A stretch of DNA of 8,393 nucleotides from contig RFNX01000385.1 of NCBI GenBank assembly GCA_009926905.1, forward strand, positions 1 through 8,393. The letters are read 5' to 3'. The stretch comes from Flavobacteriales bacterium (lineage in GTDB: Bacteria; Bacteroidota; Bacteroidia; Flavobacteriales_D; Crocinitomicaceae). This document shows positions 1 to 4,933 of this stretch, piece by piece; positions within the stretch are counted from its first letter, which is position 1, and each line of letters opens with the position of its first letter. A model generated the notes under the pieces. The model was not told the origin of the DNA. It did not search any database and saw nothing but the letters and a program-made list of their open reading frames with translations. The translations under genes were made by a program, and so were the position numbers.

Positions 1-928
1 TTTGAGATTCGAAAACAGGCTCAATCACTTTAATCGCAATCGCAGCCACAATCGACTGACGAATATCAGACGCTTCGTAGTTTTTATTGTAAAAATCGCG
101 AATCACCTTTGCAACCGACTCACGGAAAGCACTTTGATGCGTACCACCTTGTGTCGTATGTTGCCCGTTGACAAAAGAATAATAATCTTCACCGTACGTT
201 CTACCGTGTGTGAAAGCCACTTCGATGTCCTCGTCTTCAATGTGAATGATTGGGTAAAGTGGATCGCCGTCCATGTTGTTTTCCAACAAGTCTTTTAAAC
301 CATCTTTTGATTGGAACTTTTCACCGTTACAATAAATCGCCAATCCGCGGTTCAAGTAACAGTAATTCCACATCATTTTATCCAAGTACACCGTTTTGAA
401 AGCGTACTTTTTGAAAATCGTTTCGTCGGGAATAAATTCAACGTAAGTCCCGTTTTGTTCGTCCGTTTTTTCAATCGGATATTCTTTTACCAATTCTCCT
501 TTATCGAAATCAGCACGTTTTTTCTCTCCTTCACGAACCGAATAAACAGAAAAATAAGAAGAAAGTGCATTCACAGCTTTCGTTCCGACACCATTCAAAC
601 CTACCGATTTCTTGAAGGCTTTGGAATCGTATTTTCCACCCGTATTCATACGTGAAACAACTTCGACCACTTTCCCTAAAGGAATACCACGACCGTAATC
701 GCGGACGCTTACTTTTCCGTCTTTCACTTTGATATCGACGCGTTTGCCGTTCCCCATCACGAATTCATCGATACAGTTATCGACTACTTCTTTTACAAGA
801 ATGTAAATCCCATCATCTGCTGCGGCACCGTCACCGAGTTTTCCGATGTACATCCCAGGACGCAAGCGAATGTGCTCTTTCCAATCGAGGGAGCGTATGT
901 TGTCTTCAGTATATTGATTTTCAGCCAT
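1..928 (-). CDS. parE: DNA topoisomerase IV subunit B, 5' part (runs off left edge)
   Basis: ATPase subunit of topoisomerase IV, which with ParC unlinks daughter chromosomes and relaxes supercoils in the cytoplasm. The 309 visible residues cover the GHKL ATPase domain and the start of the transducer domain. Visible motifs are RLRPGMYIG (residues 21-29), the catalytic Glu47 and Mg-binding Asn51 in KEVVDNCIDE, the nucleotide-binding DYGRGIP (77-83), the lid GLNGVGTKAVNALS (110-123) and GGTH at 261-264. The opening TEDNIRSLDWKEHIR and GLNGVGTK, in place of the GLHGVG usual in GyrB, are why I call it ParE and not GyrB. The start is the ATG at 926-928, about 25 bases downstream of a TAnnTTTG box. 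The rest of the gene lies outside the window; parC often follows in this phylum (known of the group, not seen here). The gene is visibly less AT-rich than the accessory genes to its right. Confidence 0.93.
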   Translation of the reverse strand, partial: MAENQYTEDNIRSLDWKEHIRLRPGMYIGKLGDGAAADDGIYILVKEVVDNCIDEFVMGNGKRVDIKVKDGKVSVRDYGRGIPLGKVVEVVSRMNTGGKYDSKAFKKSVGLNGVGTKAVNALSSYFSVYSVREGEKKRADFDKGELVKEYPIEKTDEQNGTYVEFIPDETIFKKYAFKTVYLDKMMWNYCYLNRGLAIYCNGEKFQSKDGLKDLLENNMDGDPLYPIIHIEDEDIEVAFTHGRTYGEDYYSFVNGQHTTQGGTHQSAFRESVAKVIRDFYNKNYEASDIRQSIVAAIAIKVIEPVFESQ

Positions 929-953
929 GTTTATATAGAATTCTTCAATTTAA

Positions 954-961
954 CAAAAATA
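954..961 (-). promoter_or_regulatory. Bacteroidetes -7 box of parE
   Basis: Read on the minus strand this is TATTTTTG, a perfect match to the Bacteroidetes sigma factor -7 consensus TAnnTTTG. It lies 25 bases before the parE ATG, giving an expected leader of roughly 20 bases. I found no convincing TTG -33 box at the usual spacing. Confidence 0.6.
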
Positions 962-1057
962 ACTGATAAACAAAGAAATGATTAGTAACTAAACGTAATT
1001 TATGAACGTAAATTAGTTGATAACAAGGCTTGAACTGAAAGATGATTCGCCGCGGCT

Positions 1058-1151
1058 AACTGATAACTGAAAGTGAAAAGTTTAAAGTGAAGAGTGAAAA
1101 TAGAACACAAGACATTTTTCATTCTACATTCTAAATTCTACATTCTAAATT
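1058..1151. repeat. Degenerate heptamer tandem repeat (about 13 units in register)
   Basis: Splitting the sequence every 7 bases from 1058 gives aactgat, aactgaa, agtgaaa, agtttaa, agtgaag, agtgaaa, atagaac, acaagac, atttttc, attctac, attctaa, attctac, attctaa. Every unit starts with a and the register never slips. The right end is a clean 14-bp duplication, ctacattctaaatt at 1124-1137 and 1138-1151, made of alternating attctac/attctaa units. The left end is of the aactgaa/agtgaaa type. I have seen low-complexity strings of this kind between genes in flavobacterial genomes; their function is unknown to me. The array abuts the structured element at 1159-1282. Confidence 0.7.
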
Positions 1152-1158
1152 AAATCAA

Positions 1159-1282
1159 GGGCGTTCCCCCGACGAAAAGTCGTCGTACCTCCTCATTTTG
1201 TCGCGGTCGGGCTTTCCGCTATATCTCCGAAAGTTTTACAAACTTCAACGGAGGATGCCGCTGCTATCCCTAACGCAGGATT
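1159..1282 (-). ncRNA. Conserved flavobacterial structured intergenic element, candidate Flavo-1-type RNA
   Basis: Read on the minus strand, the element begins AATCCTGCGTTAGGGATAG (1282-1264), continues GGGATAGCAGCGGCATCC (1270-1253), then forms a strong hairpin. The outer stem pairs 1249-1253 with 1225-1229 (CTCCG/CGGAG) and the inner stem pairs 1240-1245 with 1231-1236 (AAGTTT/AAACTT). Next comes TAGCGGAAAGCCCGACC (1221-1205). A second perfect hairpin pairs 1180-1185 with 1170-1175 (CGACGA, loop CTTT, TCGTCG), and the element ends GGGGGAACGCCC (1170-1159). I recognise the AGCAGCGGCATCC ... AGCGGAAAGCCCG pair as a recurring intergenic feature of flavobacterial genomes. I suspect the Rfam Flavo-1 family but could not test that. 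It is much more GC-rich than its surroundings. It could equally be a mobile palindromic repeat with no stable transcript; the strand follows the conserved reading and is not proven. Confidence 0.5.
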
Positions 1283-1355
1283 TTTGGGTTGAATATTATT
1301 TATAAATAAATCAAAAAGTTGGTTTTTTGGTAATTTCACAATCAATTTAAGTTTT

Positions 1356-1952
1356 ATGGAATCCAATGAAAAAACGAATATTGAAAAATACATTGAAGTT
1401 CTCAAAAAGGACAATCGAAGTGAGTTCCAAAAAGAATTGCAACCTGAAGATACTATTGTCGAACCTACAAAAATCGATGCTCAACTTGATAAATTGCATC
1501 CAATACTTCCAGAAAAAATATCTTTTAAAACCAACTTGAGTAATAAGATTGCAATCACATTATTTTTAGGTCTGATTACTATTTTAACTCCAATATTTTC
1601 TATGAATTTCATTCCGTTTTTTGTTTTAGGAATTCTAAGTACGATTGTACTCGTTAAAATTTGGATTTTAGACAAAAGCAATCGAATTACTTTAGATAAA
1701 ACGGGAATATATTTTAATGATGAATTCTACAAATGGAACGAAATTAAATCAACATTTACTTGTTTCACAGAAAAATATGGTAATTCAGAAAACAATGAAT
1801 TTTACTTACTTATCGAATTTGAAAATGGTAAAATAACAAATCTTGACATTGAAAAAATCAGTTTCTCTACTTTTTGGAAATACTCAAACTTTTCAGATGA
1901 TGCTATAATTGGACATTACATTGAACTCTACAAGCAAAATTCACATCAATAA
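1356..1952 (+). CDS. Unrecognised two-TM membrane protein with C-terminal PH-like domain candidate
   Basis: I do not recognise this 198-residue protein. Residues 1-60 are charged and hydrophilic. Two hydrophobic segments follow at about 64-83 and 86-104, separated by a very short turn, so they probably form a membrane hairpin with both ends in the cytoplasm. The last 90 residues alternate short hydrophobic and polar stretches, including RITLDKTGIYFNDEFYKWNE and FYLLIEFENG. That pattern resembles the small beta-rich domain of bacterial PH-like two-TM proteins, but this is shape only, not an identified domain. There is no signal peptide and no catalytic motif that I can see. It is strongly AT-rich, like the genes that follow. 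It ends 63 bases before the antitoxin gene, which has its own -7 box, so it is not clearly part of that operon. The start is the ATG at 1356; no good promoter box or ribosome site is visible before it. Confidence 0.75.
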   Translation: MESNEKTNIEKYIEVLKKDNRSEFQKELQPEDTIVEPTKIDAQLDKLHPILPEKISFKTNLSNKIAITLFLGLITILTPIFSMNFIPFFVLGILSTIVLVKIWILDKSNRITLDKTGIYFNDEFYKWNEIKSTFTCFTEKYGNSENNEFYLLIEFENGKITNLDIEKISFSTFWKYSNFSDDAIIGHYIELYKQNSHQ

Positions 1953-2000
1953 AATTCTGAATTGAAGTATAATTTAAAATCAAAACAATTAAACTTTTTA

Positions 2001-2008
2001 TAACTTTG
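2001..2008 (+). promoter_or_regulatory. -7 box of the mntA-hepT operon
   Basis: TAACTTTG matches TAnnTTTG perfectly and ends only 7 bases before the ATG at 2016. Transcription would start within a few bases of the ATG, so the message would be almost leaderless. No clear -33 TTG is visible at the usual distance. Confidence 0.5.
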
Positions 2009-2015
2009 ATAAACA

Positions 2016-2321
2016 ATGAACTCACTAATAGAAAGCAATATTCAAAAAATTAAGGCCTTGTGCGCAATGTACAATGTAAAGTCAATGTTTGCCTTTGGCT
2101 CAATATGTACAGATAAATTTAACGATGAAAGTGATGTTGATTTATTGATTTCTTTTCAACCAATGGAATTTGGAGATTATGCTGACACTTACTTCGAATT
2201 AGCGAATAAATTGGAAGAGTTATTCAAAAGACCTGTTGATTTAGTAACCGATAAATCACTTTCAAACCCATTTTTTATTGAATCAGTGAATAAATCAAAA
2301 ATGTTGATTTATGGAGCTTGA
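2016..2321 (+). CDS. mntA: MntA-like nucleotidyltransferase antitoxin (MNT domain)
   Basis: A minimal nucleotidyltransferase of 101 residues. The signature GSx10DxD is intact: Gly28-Ser29, then Asp40 and Asp42 in SDVDLLI, with the third metal-binding Asp at Asp75 in RPVDLVT. In characterised MNT-HEPN pairs such as MntA/HepT, this enzyme neutralises its HEPN partner by transferring AMP groups to the tyrosine of the toxin's RX4HXY motif. Length and motif spacing are typical of stand-alone MNT antitoxins. The next gene overlaps it by 11 bases and encodes the HEPN partner, which fixes the assignment. The start ATG at 2016 lies 7 bases after a -7 box, so the operon probably has a near-leaderless message. 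Pair function is inferred from family knowledge. Confidence 0.9.
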   Translation: MNSLIESNIQKIKALCAMYNVKSMFAFGSICTDKFNDESDVDLLISFQPMEFGDYADTYFELANKLEELFKRPVDLVTDKSLSNPFFIESVNKSKMLIYGA

Positions 2322-2643
2322 TGTAAAAAAATTCTTATTCGATATCAGTGAATCAATTGAATCCATTGAAAATTACTTAGGAACCAATAGAGATTTTTCA
2401 ATCTTTATATCAAATAAAATGTTGAGAAGAGCGATTGAAAGAGAATTCGAAATAATAGGCGAAGCAATGAATCGTTTGGATAAAATTGACTCAAATCTCA
2501 ACATCACAAGTAAAAGACAAATTATAGACATGAGAAATCGAGTGATTCATAGTTATGACAAAATTGATAACGAAATTGTTTGGGGGATTATTGTGAGACA
2601 TCTACCAACTCTGAAAGCAGAAATTCAAGATTTACTTAAATAA
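2311..2643 (+). CDS. hepT: HepT-like HEPN ribonuclease toxin (DUF86)
   Basis: A 110-residue all-helical HEPN protein of the DUF86/HepT family. The catalytic RX4HXY motif is complete: Arg75, His80 and Tyr82 in RNRVIHSY. The family's RRAIEREFEIIGEAMNRL helix lies at 39-56. Known HepT toxins are ribonucleases active as dimers; in characterised pairs the MNT partner AMPylates the motif tyrosine to silence them. The ATG at 2311 lies inside the end of mntA, an 11-base overlap in another frame that implies translational coupling, the usual arrangement for this pair. All signature residues are present in both partners, so nothing suggests decay. The pair probably acts as an addiction module or anti-phage abortive system, but the sequence alone cannot say which. 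Confidence 0.9.
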   Translation: MELDVKKFLFDISESIESIENYLGTNRDFSIFISNKMLRRAIEREFEIIGEAMNRLDKIDSNLNITSKRQIIDMRNRVIHSYDKIDNEIVWGIIVRHLPTLKAEIQDLLK

Positions 2644-2659
2644 GTTTATTCTTAAAAAA

Positions 2660-3019
2660 ATGCTAACTCAAATCCACCCAAAACTTCCGATGCGAAACAA
2701 AGCCATTACAAGAGATTTCTACCGCAATCTTCTTGGATTTGAAATTTATGGAAGTGAATATTTTGAGGGTTATTTGATGTTGAAAAAAGATGCAATTCAA
2801 ATTCACTTTTTTGAACACAAAAACTTAATCCCAGAAGAAAATTACGGTCAGGTTTACATTCGCACCAACGAAATTGAGAAAGTTTATGCTCAATTTATTA
2901 GCGATGGAGTCCAAATTCATCCAAATGGGGCTTTAGAATTGAAACATTGGGGAATAAAGGAATTTTCTATTTTAGATCCCGACAACAATCTTTTGACTTT
3001 CGGTGAGAATGGGAATTGA
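2660..3019 (+). CDS. VOC-superfamily protein, bleomycin resistance/glyoxalase-like
   Basis: A 119-residue protein of the vicinal oxygen chelate fold, close in length and layout to dimeric bleomycin-binding proteins. The N-terminal half opens with PKLPMRN (8-13) and DFYRNLLGFEI (19-29), the usual VOC entry, followed by GYLMLKKDAIQIHFFEH (37-53). The C-terminal half ends HWGIKEFSILDPDNNLLTFGE (96-116), where the WG..EF..DPDNNLL pattern is the family hallmark. Bleomycin-type members sequester the drug and have no enzyme activity, while other members are metal enzymes. I cannot assign metal ligands with confidence, so the substrate is unknown and real drug resistance is only a possibility. The ATG lies 16 bases after the hepT stop with no visible promoter of its own, so it may be read as a third gene of that operon. 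An inverted repeat follows. Confidence 0.8.
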   Translation: MLTQIHPKLPMRNKAITRDFYRNLLGFEIYGSEYFEGYLMLKKDAIQIHFFEHKNLIPEENYGQVYIRTNEIEKVYAQFISDGVQIHPNGALELKHWGIKEFSILDPDNNLLTFGENGN

Positions 3020-3030
3020 AAACAAATTTT

Positions 3031-3089
3031 AACCACGAATTTTACTAATTACTCGAAACCCATTAGTGAAATTCGATAAATTAGTGGTT
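3031..3089. repeat. Imperfect inverted repeat after the VOC gene, possible terminator
   Basis: The outer arms AACCACGAATTT (3031-3042) and AAATTAGTGGTT (3078-3089) are complementary at 11 of 12 positions. Nested inside, ACTAAT (3044-3049) pairs with ATTAGT (3062-3067). A short T-rich run, CTTTTA, follows at 3090-3095. Similar strings built from AACCACGAATT and ATTCGTGGTT are scattered through flavobacterial genomes in my experience. It could end transcription of the mntA-hepT-VOC group, or be a dispersed repeat with no such role. Confidence 0.5.
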
Positions 3090-3121
3090 CTTTTAAATCG
3101 ATTTCCAAGAAAAAATTAGCT

Positions 3122-3129
3122 TACTTTTG
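3122..3129 (+). promoter_or_regulatory. -7 box of the helical-repeat protein gene
   Basis: TACTTTTG matches TAnnTTTG perfectly and ends 7 bases before the ATG at 3137, the same spacing as at mntA. This again implies an almost leaderless message. No clear -33 element is seen. Confidence 0.45.
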
Positions 3130-3136
3130 AAGTGAA

Positions 3137-3670
3137 ATGGATATTATTCAGCTCATAGACGCTCGCCATAAAACACGAAATTTCACCAGTTTGGCATCAC
3201 AATTTGTGGAAAATTCGCAGCAAATAGAAGCTTTGGTGAAAACTGCCTTGAGTGATTTGAACTATCCATATCCAGAATACGCATCTTGGCTATTATTGCA
3301 TGTTGCGAAGTTAAATGCAACACTTTTAGAACCTTTTCAAAAAGCTATTATTGACCGAATTTTAACCTGCGAAAATCAGAGTACCTTGCGAAATTTGGTT
3401 GCTATTAGCACACATCTTTTGCTAACTCACTACAAAGAAGGTGAATTCTTAGATCGCTTGATTTCCATCGTAAAAAATAACGAAAACAAAGTGGCTTTGA
3501 TTGTTTATTCCATCTATAAACTCGTCGATTTCACTTTAAAATATCCAGAAATCAAACATGAAATAGTTGAAATTTTGAAAATCAAACAAGAAAATGGTTT
3601 GTCCCCAGCATTGAGAATTGGCATTCGAAACTATACCATTCGAACAAAAAAGATTGACTTGTTAAATTGA
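3137..3670 (+). CDS. Unrecognised helical-repeat (HEAT/ARM-like) protein
   Basis: The 177-residue product looks entirely alpha-helical. Successive amphipathic helices of about 15-20 residues, for example residues 45-65 (PYPEYASWLLLHVAKLNATL), 80-97, 101-113 and 117-134, suggest a short solenoid of HEAT or ARM type. There is no signal peptide, membrane segment or catalytic motif. Bacteroidetes genomes contain a family of small helical-repeat proteins of this size with unknown function, some near purine biosynthesis genes. I think this belongs there, but that is a resemblance from memory. It has its own -7 box and is followed by 117 bases before the TPR-ribH operon, so it is probably transcribed alone. 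Its role may be protein-protein contact; no function should be assigned. Confidence 0.75.
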   Translation: MDIIQLIDARHKTRNFTSLASQFVENSQQIEALVKTALSDLNYPYPEYASWLLLHVAKLNATLLEPFQKAIIDRILTCENQSTLRNLVAISTHLLLTHYKEGEFLDRLISIVKNNENKVALIVYSIYKLVDFTLKYPEIKHEIVEILKIKQENGLSPALRIGIRNYTIRTKKIDLLN

Positions 3671-3761
3671 TTTACCAAGAATATCTTTTGTAAAATCACC
3701 TCTAAACACTATATAATGCGAAATAAGATTCCATTTTTAAAGTGTTATTCCAAAAAAAACT

Positions 3762-3769
3762 TATTTTTG
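3762..3769 (+). promoter_or_regulatory. -7 box of the TPR-ribH-glmM operon
   Basis: TATTTTTG matches TAnnTTTG perfectly, 18 bases before the ATG at 3788. It is identical to the parE box on the other strand. No other strong promoter is visible within the operon, so it probably drives all three genes. Confidence 0.6.
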
Positions 3770-3787
3770 CATCCTAAAATTTAAAAA

Positions 3788-4429
3788 ATGGTAGAAGATC
3801 TAAGTTTTGACGGAATTAAATCAAAATTTAACAGCAATAAGAATTTCAAATTAGGAACTTATGCAATCGGTGGTATTTTAGCACTAGGCTTACTTTATTT
3901 TCTTTACCGCCAATTTATTTGGATGCCTAGCAATGAAAAATCAAACGACGGTTGGTGGGTAGCTATGAATTACATTGCAAAAGATTCTACAGATCAAGCA
4001 ATTAAATCATTGGAGCCATTTGTAAAATCGTACGACGGAAAAACAGGTGGAGAAGTTGGTCAATACCTATTGGCAACCCAATACATGAAAAAAGGTGAAT
4101 TCAAAAAAGCATTAGAGAACTTGGAAGGAGTAGATTTAGACGATACTTATATAAGTGTTTTTTCAGTCGGTTTACAAGGTGATTGCTATTCAGAAATGAA
4201 AAATTACGACAAAGCACTTGAATTGTATTTAGAAGCTGCTGATTACCAAGATAATGAAATGACAACTCCAATGTACTTGTTCAAAGCTGGTTTGGTAGCT
4301 GACAAATTGAAAAAATTCGAAGACGCAACAACTTTCTACACAAGAATTCAAGATGATTATCCAGCGTACGCTTCACAAAAAACGATTGAAAAATACATCT
4401 CTCGCTCAAGCAGTAATAAAGTAAAATAA
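3788..4429 (+). CDS. Membrane-anchored tetratricopeptide repeat protein
   Basis: A 213-residue protein with one transmembrane segment at about residues 22-40. The segment is preceded by a lysine-rich stretch (K11, K13, K18, K21), which predicts a cytoplasmic N-terminus and a periplasmic body. The rest is helical, with TPR-like pairs at about 90-120 (GQYLLATQYMKKGEFKKALE), 124-153 (GLQGDCYSEMKNYDKALELY) and 163-192. The layout resembles YfgM-type proteins, which assist the Sec translocon and periplasmic folding, but I cannot claim orthology. The gene ends one base before ribH, so the two are translated together. A TPR gene directly before ribH is a recurrent arrangement in flavobacteria as far as I know, so this context is probably core, not accessory. 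The start ATG sits 18 bases after a perfect -7 box. Confidence 0.82.
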   Translation: MVEDLSFDGIKSKFNSNKNFKLGTYAIGGILALGLLYFLYRQFIWMPSNEKSNDGWWVAMNYIAKDSTDQAIKSLEPFVKSYDGKTGGEVGQYLLATQYMKKGEFKKALENLEGVDLDDTYISVFSVGLQGDCYSEMKNYDKALELYLEAADYQDNEMTTPMYLFKAGLVADKLKKFEDATTFYTRIQDDYPAYASQKTIEKYISRSSSNKVK

Positions 4430-4430
4430 G

Positions 4431-4931
4431 ATGGCGACAGCCTTAAAAAATCTTTCAGAATATAATAAGGAACTTGTTCCTAATGGTGCCGATTTTAAAG
4501 TCGGCATTGTTGTTTCTGAATGGAACGAACAAATCACTTTCAATCTACTTAAAGGTGCACAAGAAGCGCTTTTAGAAAATGGAGTGAAAGAAGAAAACAT
4601 CCACGTACAATTTGTGACAGGAGCTTTCGAACTTCCTTTGGGTTCGCAGTATTTTTGTGAGCAAGGAATCGTTGACGGTGTCATTGCAATTGGAGTTGTG
4701 ATTCAAGGAGAAACCAAACATTTTGATTTTGTTTGTGCTGGAACAACACAAGGAATTATGGACGTGATGTTGAAATACAACAAACCAGTAGCGTTCTGCT
4801 TACTTACAGATAATCACATTCAACAATCCATCGATCGATCGGGTGGAAAACACGGCAACAAAGGAACTGAAGCAGCAATTGCGTGCATGAAGATGATTGC
4901 CAACAAAAAAGAACTACTTACAAAAAAATAA
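4431..4931 (+). CDS. ribH: 6,7-dimethyl-8-ribityllumazine synthase
   Basis: Condenses 5-amino-6-ribitylaminouracil with dihydroxybutanone phosphate to give dimethylribityllumazine, the step before riboflavin synthase; it acts in the cytoplasm and usually forms 60-mers or pentamers. The 166 residues match the family's usual length. Visible motifs are the substrate-binding SEWN (29-32), GAFELP (64-69), GVVIQGETKHFDFV (88-101) with the catalytic His97, PVAFCLLTDN (119-128) and the phosphate-binding Arg136 in IDRSGGKHGNKG. The ATG follows the TPR stop by one base and the gene ends two bases before the mutase start, so it is the middle gene of a tightly coupled operon. I see no FMN riboswitch upstream, so control by flavin at the RNA level is not indicated. 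Confidence 0.96.
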   Translation: MATALKNLSEYNKELVPNGADFKVGIVVSEWNEQITFNLLKGAQEALLENGVKEENIHVQFVTGAFELPLGSQYFCEQGIVDGVIAIGVVIQGETKHFDFVCAGTTQGIMDVMLKYNKPVAFCLLTDNHIQQSIDRSGGKHGNKGTEAAIACMKMIANKKELLTKK

Positions 4932-4933
4932 TC

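Larger units (their letters stand above)
929..1355. other. Gene-free spacer between parE and the accessory genes
   Basis: This 427-base stretch separates the divergent parE and the 198-residue protein gene. From left to right it holds the parE leader and -7 box, plain AT-rich DNA to about 1057, a heptamer repeat at 1058-1151, a structured GC-richer element at 1159-1282, and about 70 AT-rich bases before the ATG at 1356. I see no convincing coding sequence. A minus-strand reading frame crossing the element (1193-1414) is explained by the element itself. Confidence 0.7.

Noticed and set aside
2..655. Plus-strand open frames (2-298 and 311-655) across the left edge
   Set aside because: They are antisense shadows of parE, whose minus-strand frame shows clear ATPase motifs.
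1193..1414. Minus-strand 73-codon frame ending ALGIAAASSVEVCKTFGDIAESPTATK
   Set aside because: Its C-terminal part is simply the structured element read as protein, and its N-terminal part is antisense to the start of the 198-aa gene. Similar false ORFs arise wherever the element occurs.
3705..3746. AACACT / AGTGTT inverted repeat upstream of the TPR operon as an operator
   Set aside because: Six-base arms 30 bases apart in AT-rich DNA are expected by chance.
4883..4933. Upstream in-frame ATG that would add 17 residues to the glmM-type protein
   Set aside because: The extension lies inside ribH in another frame and is not like the family's N-terminus; the ATG at 4934 fits operon spacing and alignment memory.
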